This document shows, in pieces, positions 49,701 through 63,000 of a stretch of 64,000 nucleotides of DNA; position 1 is the stretch's first letter, and the number at the start of each line of letters is the position of its first letter. This DNA comes from Rhodeus uyekii. Taxonomy: Eukaryota > Chordata > Actinopteri > Cypriniformes > Acheilognathidae. The stretch spans positions 4,757,501 through 4,821,500 of the forward strand of contig JAWRVZ010000030.1 of the NCBI GenBank assembly GCA_037043235.1. Reading direction: 5' to 3'. The position numbers and the translations under genes are program-made. The notes below the pieces were generated by a model. It was given only the letters and a program-made list of their open reading frames with translations. It was not told where the DNA came from and ran no database searches.

Positions 49701-50944
49701 GAGAAAGGTACCAGCAAGGAGGGATAGCAGATGGCAGCAGAGCTGGAAACAAAAGGAAGAAAGAGACTGAAAAGGCAAACAAGCCTTCTAACTCAAACCT
49801 ATCTTTGCTTCTCTACAAAGATAAGATCACAAAACAACTCCACACTGTGTGTACACCTGGAGAAGGGTGAAAGGTACAGAATAGGCGGGAGATACAGGCA
49901 GGCCGTGTTACATGCCTGTAGTTTGGCAGAATGCCAAGTTTAAAGAATAAGCTAGAGTACTGTACCAGTTAGAGTAGAGGTGCAATGGAGAAGAGACAGA
50001 AAACAAAAAATTAGGACGTTATAAGTATTTAGAAAAAAATAGGAGGTTGTAGAAAGTGCCTTTTACTTGTGGTGGACGATATCTTTATCTGTAGATTAAT
50101 TTAGGGACTTTTTCGCTTTCACCTCTGATTGACTTGCTCGAAGGGAAGGATTTTCTAACCCCGGAGAGTAGTTTTAAAGTTGTTTAGCACAGCTTCTTTG
50201 AATTCAAAGTTTTACAATACACCAGATTGTCTAATTTTGTCCCAAATTTTCAATAAAACCTTGCGAAAAAGTACAGTTTAGCATACTCATTAAATAAATA
50301 ATCTACTCGTGTGATATTTTTTTTTTTTTTTCTGAAAATGAATTGCATGGTAATTACAATTAAATAAAAATTCATTACATTTTTATATTTATTTAAACCA
50401 TATGCAATTGATTAAATTTAGAGTTTTTTTTGTTTTGTTTGACCCACTTAAATGTTTCTTCATAATAATATTGTGTTGGAAATGTGGTTAGCATTTATGC
50501 TAAACTGAAATATAATTGAATTTCATATTAAAACTTGAATGGCATTTATTACATTTGTAATCACGTATTTGAAATAAAGTTGCAATTTAGTACATTTAAA
50601 ATATCAAAAAACACAGCTAAAAAAATAATCAAGTACAGTACTTTACATGTGCTTTAATATAAGTGTAAGTGCACTAATTTTGAAGCATGACAAAAGATTA
50701 TTAAAACATAATGTAAAATGCACTTTAAAGTGAAAATTTATTAAATTGGCATTATTACAGATGTAATTAGTGTGTTTAAAGAGTATTTTACAACGGCTTA
50801 GAATGCAGCTCAGTCGATCCTAATCAAGGACTGGAACTGAGTTATAATGAAAATTAATAAGTAATTTAATAAGCATTCGTTGAGCTAATCAGAATCAAGA
50901 ATTCTAGAGTATGTTCTGATATGATCTGAATACAAATACCTTTT

Positions 50945-50987
<43 letters not shown>

Positions 50988-53900
50988 GACAGGCGGAGAG
51001 AGCGACAGAGGTCTTGTGACACTCTTCACTCAAGAAAACACAACTGCATTGAAAACCAGCATTATTTACCCCTGGGTCTGATTTGACTAGATCTTATGGA
51101 TTTAACAGTAGAAAGTATAGACAAAAAGCTTCACCTTCCATAAAGCCTGCAACCTTTTTTACATATGCATATTTTTACACATTTTTACATATGCAAAATA
51201 ATTTGACCAAATCATCTGAGTATATTGATTACTGGAAGACGGTCAACATTCTGTAATACTCATGTCAGTTCTTAAACTTTGGACTAGTCATTGGACAGAA
51301 CGTTTCTAGTTCCAAACCCAATTCCATTTGGCAAACACTTTAAAATCATATGTGCATAATTGTTAGGCAGATTTTTACTACTCGTAAAAATGTGCAAAAA
51401 ATACTCAACTGATGCTAAAAAGTCAAACATTGTAAAATGGCATCCAGAAAAATGCATTACTCTTTTTCCAAACCGTTAAAGCGTAACCATTGAACAATTA
51501 AGCGGTTTCTCAATAATAGTCAGCTGAGCCGTAAAAAAACGTGTGGAGAGTCATAAAAAACTCTCTCCCTCTCTTTTTATGTATATATGCATACAGTAAC
51601 CATTAACGACAACAGTTCACTCATGATTTCAAACTCTCAACCTCATTTCTTTCTTCCAGGTCTTCCACATCCTTTTGCCATCACAGTGTTTGAAGACAGT
51701 CTTTACTGGACCGACTGGCACACCAAGAGTATCAACAGTGCAAACAAGTTTACTGGCAAGAACCAAGAGGTCATCCGGAACAAGCTGCATTTTCCCATGG
51801 ACATCCACACGCTGCACCCGCAGAGGCAACCTGCAGGTCAATCAAGCATCAGTGCTTATTCCTTATAGCATAGTAGACAATTATTACAGGATACGGTGTT
51901 TATAAACCAAAATTGTGTTAAAGTGCATTATCGGCTCATTGGAAAAATTCAAAAACATACCTTTGCATACAATTTACTGCAGTTTTTAGCTGAAATGAAC
52001 AATAGTGTCTGTAAAACACCAACAACTTTTAATCCTTTTTTTACACGCATTATGATTACAGGGCAGATTATCCATTGATATAGACTTATTTCTGTCCGTT
52101 TTTTGCACAATAGTCTGTTATGACCTAAAAACACTTTTATCATAGCACATGAGTTGAAAATAATATATGTTTACATTGCATGACATAAATGGCTTCGTTA
52201 TTTAAGGCTTAACTAATTTAGTAGGCTCGCTTGGTATTGTAATTGCGAAATTGAGCACTTTATTTATACCAGAATTTATTTATCTGGTATTTATACCAGA
52301 TTTATATTGATCTTTTTTTTAGATAAAACCTAGGCATTTCATCTCAAAAGTGGCTACATTTCTGCAAAATAATATCATGTTGCTTCATGCATTTTTCACA
52401 GCAGTCACATTTTTCCAGTGAGCCTGGGTTAAGTAAATAATATTCCTTTTAATATATTTTTTTCCTCTTGTTTTTAGGAGGGAGAAATCGCTGTGGGAGT
52501 AATAATGGGGGCTGCAGTCACCTGTGTCTTCCAAGCAATAAGACCTACATTTGTGCTTGCCCTACAGGCTTTAAAATGGTGGACCACTATAACTGTGCCC
52601 AGAGTAAGTACTGCTTGTTTTAGTTATTTATCCATATTCATGCTACAACATAAGCTCTTTTACCCTAAGGGGACAGTTATGTGAGAAGTGCAATGCCGGA
52701 ATAACCCGCACCTTTATATAACCCGCACCCATAGATTGATGAACTGTTTTGTGTAAATTCACATTTCGAATATTGCTCACATGACATCAATTATCCATAA
52801 CTGTTCAGGCTCGGTACACAGTGCTTGTGTGCGAAATTCAAACAATAAGAAATCAAACACAAGTCAGAAACAGAACAAAAAGAAAACGCAGTCTCTTTTG
52901 AAAATTTGAATTTGTTCGCTCATTTAGCCAAGAAGTTCATGAATACGGCAACAGATTTCTTAGATAAGCAAATTTTCAATTAGTAATAATAAACTGATTT
53001 ATTATTTTGAGATGTATAGCAATGGTGATAATCAAAACATTTAAAAAAAGTTTACATAAAGACAAAAACAATAGTACTGTAGCTGCATAATATATTCATA
53101 CTCCAATGCATGCTGGGAACTCACACATTCTTAACATTTCAGTAATATTGTTGCATATCAAAGCCTATTTTTTTAAATAAACTGCAGCTGGGTTATTTGG
53201 GGGATATTGTTTATCTAACATGGGTTGTAGTATCAAGAAAATTGCATTTCATTGTATTTGAGAGTCAAAAGGGTTCACAAACTGAAACATGCAGTTGCCT
53301 TTTTATAGTGCAGTAATATTAGAAATAATATGTATACTAATACTTATAAATGTTAATGGTCCATAATCAATCTGTCAATTGTTGCTGCCTTCTTTATCAA
53401 GTATCAAGAATAATACAGCCACAAACAATAAATCTATACTAAATTTGCAATTTTCTTTTCATAATCTCATTTCTGACTTTGTGAAATAAATGCTTGTCTA
53501 TACTGATGAACTTTTCAAATCTGGAGAACTGACAGGAGACCTTTGGTCTTTGATCAGGTCTTGACAAGTTCCTGCTTTTTGCCCGAAGGACGGACATCCG
53601 TCGAATCAGCTTTGACACTGAAGACAAGTTGGACGATGTCATTCCACTGGCTGATATTCGAAATGCAGTGGCCCTGGACTGGGATTCCAGTGAGCGATAT
53701 ATATACTGGACTGACGTCACCACTGATTCCATCAACAGAGCGAAATGGGACGGCACCAAACAGGAGGTTAGCAGGAATTTAGCCTGAGACCCAGAAACAG
53801 ATTTATTGTTTTGACTAATATAAAAACACAACCTCATGATAATCGACTGTAGATGCATAATGGTAACAATTTAGCAATAATGACGCGTACTTTATAACTG

Positions 53901-54034
53901 TTTAAAGCATTTTTTTTTTAAATATCAGAGATTAGCATAATTTGAGTAGCAGGTGAGTAGAACACGTACCGTCCTCTGTGGTTATGTTTTACTTAAAAAT
54001 ATAAAACTTTGCTTCTATTGTATTTCCAGTTACA

Positions 54035-54097
<63 letters not shown>

Positions 54098-57000
54098 ATA
54101 CAGTATACATGGACATATATAGCAGTATATGTATGAAATGTTATTAGAAATGAAATTTATATAGAGGATTGACAAAGAGGACTCTAATTATATACCCATA
54201 TACACACACACACACATATATGTATACATAATGTGTGTGTGTGTGTGTGTTTATGGGAATATAATTAGTGGCCACTTTGTTACTCCTCTATCCTCCAGCC
54301 TTTGCTTTGTTTCTTGGATGGCACTGCTGTTGGTTTTATGAACTGTGCATGTTTTAATATATAATGGGGAGAGATGTGTAAAATACTGACCCCTGGAGAA
54401 CAAACTAGCAAGAAACAATGAAGCAATAAATCCTCCTTTTATAAAGTTGATGGCTGTAATGCATTTCCATGTAATTTGGTTGCAGGTTGTGGTGGACACA
54501 AGTTTGGAAAGCCCTGCAGGTTTAGCCATTGATTGGCTCACACATAAACTGTACTGGACTGATGCAGGTACTGATCTTTCATTGGTTCATCTTTCAGACC
54601 AAACTGAATGTATATCTTTATCTTTTTTCTTAATAATTGCCAAAGTGTTTTTTTTTTTTTCAGCTAAACTTAGATATTCATTTTAACCAATGTTGTTAAG
54701 AAAATATATATTTTTTGCATTCATAACACTTTTAGGCACAGACCGGATTGAAGTTTCAAACACTGATGGAAGCATGCGCACAGTTCTGATCTGGGAGAAT
54801 CTTGATCGTCCCCGGGACATTGTTGTTGACCCAATCGGCGGGTAGGTCAAGAAGGCTCTCCCCTTGTTTTGCTCACCACCCATTTTAATACTTGTAACCT
54901 CCTTTTGTCAACATAACAGCTTTGAGTCCTCTTCTGTAATTTGTAATAAGGTTGATGCCTTACTCATGACCAGTGATCTGAGACCATTCCTTTATAGGGA
55001 ATCTCTCCAGAATCTCCAAATTCAGAGGTCCTTGTTTATGCTCAGCAAAACCATTTTTGTGTTTATTTTGTGCACGAAACGTGTGTATTAACAAAATTGT
55101 GTGTAGATTCTGAGTAACAAATGATTTAACACAGAAATCTTGAGTAAGAAAAGGAGCTTTATATCTCAAGATGCGATAAGTTCCTTTATAAATATACAGT
55201 AATACCTCGGTTTTTACGAGTATAATTCGTTCCAAGAGCGAGCTCGTAAACCAAAATGCTCGTACACCAAAACAAATTTCCCCATAAGAATGCACTAAAA
55301 TCTATTCAAATCTATTCGTTCCACACGATCACAAATGCCCATTTTAAATATTTTTTTGATTTTACCCTATTAAATGCAGTTACAATTATAACCATTAAGA
55401 TCTCATATAAATACTAATTAATACTTGACAATTTACTGTAATGTACTTCAACTTTGAGCAGCGTGCTTGGAGGAGACGAGAGGAGGGAGGAGGGGGGAGC
55501 GGGGAAATCAAGGATTCAAGTGCAAATGAGTGAATTTATTATAATAGTAAAGAAAACAAACGAAGTGATAATCCAGAGTGAAGGTCATGGAATATGGGAG
55601 ACAGGAGACGGGGAGCCACGAACGAACGCACGGAGCCGCGAAATAATGCACGGGAGCTGCAGATGAATGCACGGGAGCCGTGGACAAACGCACGGGAGCC
55701 GGAGCGGCGAACAAACGCGCCGGAGCTGCGAACAAACGCACGGGAGCTGCGGCCGCGAACGAACGCACGGGAGCCGCGAACGAATGCACGGGAGCCGCAA
55801 ATTAACGCACGGGAGCCGCAAAATGAACGCACGGGAGATAGGCAGATGATATGAGAATCAGGTGTGTCAGTGATCAGTGACCATGGCCTCCGTGACAGTT
55901 ACTGCTTAGAGGTACTGTACGTGTATATTTCACTACGTGAACAATAGCGATCACAATTAATTAATGTTAACAACAGGAGGTAAAACCGCTGTACATCACT
56001 TATAAAAGTATCACTGTGGTGAATGATGCAGCCAAACCAAGCAAAGCTGAGAGAATGAAAGTTAAGGGGTGATAAAGGGGTTGGAACATGTGACTGTTAT
56101 GAGAGGCTGTGTTTAGGATATTTCCAGCAAAAATGCGCATGACGATGCTGAGCATTAGGACTTTTCCACACAAAAATGCGCGTGGGTGAGGGAAAAATTT
56201 TCTCGTTCACCGATACAATGCTCGTACACCGATTTGACTCTCCATGCTCGTACACCGATTTGCTTGTATACCGAGGTATTACTGTACTTATATACACAGT
56301 CGTATATCCATTCTGCAACGAATCCATTGCCTCCACCATTATACAATATCAATGTAACTCAATTTGTATAGCACAAATAACATGCATCACGCCACTGTAA
56401 GACACATGAAACATTCAGTCAATGGTTAAAAGTCATAGAAAATTAAAGCTGTGAATTTTTTGTTGTATACAGTAGTGGCAGTCTAATTTAATTAGGCAGT
56501 TTTTCACAATCCCCTCTTTGATATAGTTTAGGTCTCGGAATGTTTTAGGGTTGATAATCTCATCTTCCATACTGATATTTAATCAGGAGATCTGAAATAT
56601 GGTAATATACAAAGTTTGTTTATGAATAATCCATGTAAATTATTATTATTGAAGACTCAATATCCTGACAGGGTCCGTCACGCATTGATTTATTATTTGC
56701 TGATATTTGGAGACCATTATACCATGAATCTTAAAAAGTTTTCTAGGGCCTTTTGGAGAAAAACAACTCCAGTACATCAAAGATACACACCATATTTCAC
56801 AGTTGGCATGAGCTACTTACATTGATAATGATTGGGTAATGAAAATGGCCCTTTTTAACAACGGAGCCATTTTCCTATAGCCATTTCCTGATTTGTCCAA
56901 CTCAACAGCCTTTTGTCACACATCATTACTTTGGGTCTTTCCCATAGTAATGGATGAGTAAAGGAATTTGCCCTGCGCATGACCTAATTTTTGTATCCCA

Positions 57001-60000
57001 GTGAAACAGGAAGTCATGGTTTTATTAGGCAGGTGAACACAAAACATTTACGTTTATGCATTTGGTAGATGCTTTTATAAAAGCATTTTCATCAGTTCAT
57101 ACTTTCCCTGGAAATCGATACATGACCTTGGTGTACACGACTTAAAGTGTAAACACAGTCAAAACACACAAACACATTCACTCATAACACAGTCATTTCG
57201 CTCGGACACTGTTCTGAAAGTATTGCACACACGGTTAGTATAACGTATATACTACAGAAATGCTTAAAAAAACAACAACATGAATTAGAATATACAGTAA
57301 CATTTTACTTGAAGCCTTTATGTATAATGCATTATAAAGTTTTTTTTTAACGTATATTATAATGCATAATAATTTTTGCAGATTCCTTGGTACATAGAAA
57401 CATGGTTGTTAGTATTATACTATCTAAAGGTGTAGCAATGAATAGATAAGCATTTTAACGAAAAGATGCATTACAGGGACAAACGTTCGCATTAACTTTA
57501 ATGCAGTAAATATAAATGCATCAAGTAAAGGTTTACCGAATATATTTATATATACAGTGGAACCCGGTTATGTCGACGACCTCAGGGGTTGCAAAAGCGT
57601 TGAGATAACCAAAAGCCAATATCGTGATTTATTTGATGAAGCGATCGGTATGCTATAAAAATGTACATGCACAGTATATGTTTGCTAACAACAAAAGGCA
57701 TATGTGCACCAACTAACAGAAGAGATTGTAACGGCTACTTTGTTTATGTTTGGAATATTGCGGGGAGGAGAGTGTTTTTGAGTGAGGAGAGAGATGGCCG
57801 CTCTACCGCTGACTGTTATATAGCATGTAATATAGTTTAATATCCTTGAGTCTTATTTCATTTCCATTTAACATCTGGGCAGTCGTCGACTACTCTGAAA
57901 GCCGGTTCAAGATTTACCAGTATACGATAAAAAAACTATTTCGATTCTCGATACAAACCTTTAATTATATTCTCCATTGCAAACACAATTTCGCTCAGTG
58001 TAAACAGTCAAAACACACAAACACATTCGCTCATAACACAGTCATTTCGCTCTGACACAGTTCTGAAAGTATTGCACACGTGGTTACTATGGTTTTTTTT
58101 TTCACACTGTCTAAAATGCTCTGTTGCTTTTTGCCCTTAACGGTCTGCTTGAAAACAAAAATTTCTAAGCTTCTTTCAGTAACGACGTCTTTGTCGATGT
58201 CAATGTAATCTGGGAATTCCTGGACAGTGATGGCGAACTCTTGCTCCTCCTCTTCCAAGATAGCATCTGTAAAGCTTGATTTTAGCACAAGTTCATCTGC
58301 GGCTGCACAGCATTGCGCCGCAAGAGTGAGTGAAGCGTCATTGGAGTGAGCGACCATACAGACCGTGATGCACGTGCAACGCAAACTCAGCGTATGCGCA
58401 GTGAACTCGGTACGATCATTAGTCACAGGGATCGAGAAAACTGATGTTAAGTTGCGACTTTGTCCCTTTTTTGTGCTCGAGATATCAGGGTTTGGCGACA
58501 CAAAAGAATCGACATAACCGATAAGAAAATGCTAAGACAAATAATAGGGAGTTTGGCGGTTCCACTTCAAAAACGTTGACATAATAGGGTTGGCGAGTTA
58601 ACCGAGCTTGAGATAAGTGTGTTCCACTGGAATATAATTAGACTTAGCATGTTAAATTATACAGAATTTCTCCAAAAACAGGATACATAACCTTATTTGT
58701 TTTGTCTCACCATAGATTCATGTATTGGACAGATTGGGGTGCAAATCCCAAGATTGAAAGTGCTGGAATGGACGCATCCAACCGTACGGTTATCATCTCC
58801 TCAAACTTGACCTGGCCTAATGGGTTGGCAATCGACTACCTCACCGAAAGGCTGTATTGGGCCGATGCTAGTGTTAAGACCATTGAGTATGGTAACTTTG
58901 ATGGATCAGGCAGACAGGTAGAAATGAGTCTGTGTGTGTGTTTTTTTTTATTTAAATAGATTAAATGTTGCAATACATTCTTTCTCGCTCATTCTTCTTC
59001 ATTGAAGGTGTTGATTGGCAGTCAGTTGCCTCATCCATTTGGGTTGACACTCCATGAAGACAGAATTTATTGGACAGACTGGCAGTCCAAAAGCATTCAA
59101 AGTGCAGACAAGCTTACTGGTTTGGACCGAAGAACGCTGGCAGAAAACCTTGAAAACCTCATGGACATTCACATGTTCCACCATCATAGAACTACAGGTA
59201 AAATGGCACAGTAGAGTTATGCACAGCTGTCATAATCACAGTAGAGTCATTATACATCAACAGTACTGGTTCCAAATATACAATAATTCACTCAAAGGTT
59301 TTTGTAGCTTTGTCAAATTAGCCACTCTGCATATAGATCATAGGTGTCAAACTCAAGGCCCGCGGGCCACATCCGGCCAGGCGTGTAATTATGTCCGGCC
59401 CGCGAGAGCATTTAATTAATGGCCCGCGAGATGTCCCGCGCTCCAGGTGACTCGCCGAACACTTCCTGTATTAAATAGGAAGTGGCTAATGATGCTTCGC
59501 GCTCGCGCTAGTACCGCGCGATTGTTATTGTCAATTATTTATAACTGTTCAGGCTCGGTACACAGTGCTTGTGCGCGAAATTCAGGTGTTGATCATCGGA
59601 TGAGAAGAGCCCGTCCTCATGGCAGAACGTCTTCTTGCATGATTGACAGGTCAGACAGCATATCAGCGCCAGCTGTCAGAGTGACAGTACAAGCGCCAGA
59701 AAGAAAATACAGCGCAAAAAAAAAAACATTACGTCCTTAGGGACGTAACAAATATATTGAAATATTATTACGTGTAAAAAAAATTGTGATATAGTTTGTA
59801 AAATCTGCTATAACCCATGGGTAATATGCGGGAAAATACGGTATATGTTTACTGACATACTGCCGGTATACCCGTGTGTCTCATTTGCGGAGCTAGATAA
59901 GCACGGCACTATAAGACAAATGACATAAGAGCAAATTCAACTGAATGATTTGATTTGTTATTGCTGAAAAGCAAAAATTGTATTTAGATTCCCAGGTTTT

Positions 60001-63000
60001 GTTATGCAGCATGTCCATATTTTGAATTTGTATAATTTTGACAGGATATATATTTATGGAGAGCAAAATCTTTTATATATAAATCTTTTTAAGTTTTATA
60101 TAAAATGACATAAGAGTAAAGAAATTTGAATGTTTGTTCTTTTAACTTTTACTTACTTTTACTTTACTTACTTGTTTACTTTATTTCTAACTTGTATAAT
60201 TTAGACAGGATATATTTTAATTTTTTTAAAGTATTTTTTAAATATTTTTATATTTTTAAGTTATTTAAGGTATAAGTTGATTTATTACAGAATAATATTT
60301 CTGTCTGTTTTTATTCACATCTAATTTAAAAAAAGGTAAGTTTTAAAAGTTTAGTTTTAGTGTTTTCAATAAATGTTTATCCTGTTCGGCCCGCGACCTA
60401 AAGTTTTTTGGGATTTTGGCCCCCTGTGCAATTGAGTTTGACACCCCTGATATAGATTATAGCTCTGCACACTTTGGACGTTCTCAACCAACATCATGAG
60501 GTTCATATGAATTGCTTTTTAAATTATATTTAATGAGTTCACTTGTTGGTTGCTTTGCCTTCACCAGTGGAAAAAAGCTGCAACACTTTATTTTACTTTT
60601 TTTTGTGACATGTACTTACTATAATTATTACACATATAATTACATGCAACTAACCCTAAATCAAACCGTAATCACATGCAATTAAATAATATTACTCAGT
60701 AATAATAATATTACTCAGACACCTTAAAATAACATATAACCAAAAAGCTTTTAAAGTGAACTCATTTTAAGCTTAAGCCTTAGACCATGTTCTAACCTGT
60801 TGCAACCCCTTGAGAAAAAGTGTGCTTAATTGTATTGAATGCACACTTCTACTGTACTTCAAACCAAGAATATTATTTAATCTTGTATCATTTTATTTAT
60901 TTAATAAAAAAGGCCACTTAAGTATATTTAAAGAGAAAACACTTTCATGACTGTTTCTTAGTGTTTTTTTAAGTGCACATTGTAATAATCAAATTACATT
61001 TTACTTTAAAGTACTTTTTAAATCATTCAAAGCAGAAGTATGTGTTTCAAATTTTAACTATAGTGTGTTATTTTATATTAAATTTAATGTTAATATTTTA
61101 AATGTACTAAATTGCAGCTCCATTATTACAAATATTTTTAAATGCATGATGTACAAGTTTCAAATGAAATTCAAATATATTTTAGTGTACCATAAATGCT
61201 TGTCAGTACACTTTTCAGTACTATTTAACTATATTTCAAAAACATTTATGAAGATATCAGTGTACTTAAAGAAAAAAGAAAAGCACAAAAATTCAGTGAA
61301 TTGCATTTAATGTGAATTTAAACTAATACGTTTTCAATTAAAATGGAAAAATTCAGTTCACACAAGTATATACTTTAAAAAAAAAAAAAATTTTATTTAA
61401 AAATATCCAGTTACGATTTACTGTTTTATGAATAATCGTCACATTTGAGCAAACAAATTGCTTCCCAGCTGGGAAAATCTTGCATACTGGCTGTTTATGA
61501 CACAATGTTAGATTGAAAATAATATTCTTCAGATTCCATTAAGATTGTGGTTTAATTTCAGGCAAGTTTTACTAGGGATGTATTAACAAATCTGAATTTG
61601 TGCTTTATCTGTGTTATTGCATATTTGAAAATATTTCATTGTAAGCTATTTATAAAGGCTCAAATTTTCTGAGGTTTTCTGTAAATATTTTTTTATGTTG
61701 TATACTCAGCCAGTTAAATTGGGTCAATGCCTTTAACTGTATTCCATAAGTTCAAATTAAATAAGTTAAATATAATTCGTTGTTAAGTTGGCATCTCTTC
61801 TACTTTTTCCCGTTGACAACTAAAATTCACACTCACATGCCTAGCAGATATGTGTTAAAAAGGAATGTGGGTCTTTACCGTATCCAATGTCTTGGGTTTT
61901 CAGACAGTGGATTACGGCCAGTGATAGCTGATCTTCAGTCTGGAGTCTCATTTGTGTATTATGATCTACCGGGACACCCAGAGGCCTGATAGGCATCTGT
62001 TACATCTGATTGAACGGCAATTTCATCCCCTTTCTTTCTCACCTGTCTCCACTATTTTGGCTTTCTGTCTAAAGTCCAGACGCCCTGTTCGGTGAATAAT
62101 GGTGGTTGCAGTCACCTTTGCCTCCTGGCTCCTGCTCCTAAAGCCTCAAGCTGTGCATGTCCCACTGGCATCAACCTACAGGCGGACGGGAAGACTTGCA
62201 CTCACGGTAATACCGATAAGTCCATGCTGCTCTACCCGTCTCGAATATCTAAAGGAACCAGCAATAACTCCTCATTCAGTAGACATAACTCCACAATTGA
62301 CTTGAAATTTAATGAAATGGCTCCAGGTGTTCTTAGCTTTTGGGATTCCAGGTGACAGTTCAGTCCGTGGTTTTTGTTGCAAGAGCAAAAAAATCTTTGA
62401 AATTTGAGGCTCATTTCAAGTTGCCTTAGGGGTTTAGGGGTCACCGTAATGATGTGTCAGTGGTGAGTATGTCATGGTGCATTTTTGAAGGCTAGAGTCA
62501 CTAAATGAAAACCATTTTGGTTGGTTTTCAATGGATTTCAGTAGGGGATTTGTCTCTTTTTGCTTAACTTAATTGCTCAGTGGGAACTGATTGGGTAGGC
62601 TTGTTCTATTTACACATACATGTACAGTAAATGGCACCTGCCTTTCTTGTGTATGCAATTAATAAGTTATTTTTGTCATTCTAATAAAAGTAATTAAACT
62701 TGTTTATTAAATTAATCCTTCATTATTATTCTCTCTTGTCTTACAGCAATGAACAGCTTTCTTATCTTTGCTCGTCGAACAGACATCAGAATGATTTCTT
62801 TGGACATACCTTATTTTGCTGATGTTGTTCTGGCAGTCAGTGTGTCTATGAAGAACACTATTGCCATTGGAGTGGATGCAGTAGAAGGTACAAGGAAATT
62901 CTCTATATATGATGCTAGAGCTGCACGGTTAATTGTTAAAATATTGTGATCTCGATTCAAACACCCTCACAATCTCATTCCTAAATGACAGCGATTTGCC

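Larger units (their letters stand above)
47875..51659 (+). other. lrp4 intron inside propeller 1
   Basis: Contains an inverted pair of a common fish repeat (about 48110-48240 and 48900-49010), a reverse SINE (48261-48422), a TA-flanked element relic (48480-48895), a hairpin (49127-49200), a reverse AT-rich dispersed repeat (50590-50780) and a TG/AG microsatellite (50945-50985). Confidence 0.8.
53767..54485 (+). other. lrp4 intron in propeller 2, microsatellite-rich
   Basis: Holds a (TA)n(TG)n tract at 54039-54098 and a CA/TG hairpin at 54183-54268. No gene. Confidence 0.85.
54842..58715 (+). other. lrp4 intron in propeller 2 (3.9 kb)
   Basis: Dominated by two TA-flanked elements (55197-56284 and 57555-58629), a partial reverse SINE (about 57047-57145) and an AT-rich repeat near 57305-57395. 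About 56290-57040 shows nothing definable. Confidence 0.8.
59198..62074 (+). other. lrp4 intron after propeller 2
   Basis: Contains the hAT at 59339-60449 and a long plus copy of the AT-rich dispersed repeat (about 60830-61330). The rest is undefined. Confidence 0.8.

Noticed and set aside
55508..55854. Repeat-protein-like frames (NAREP, RSRAFV repeats) on both strands
   Set aside because: Translations of a short-unit minisatellite; open in several frames at once, no start context, no independent support.
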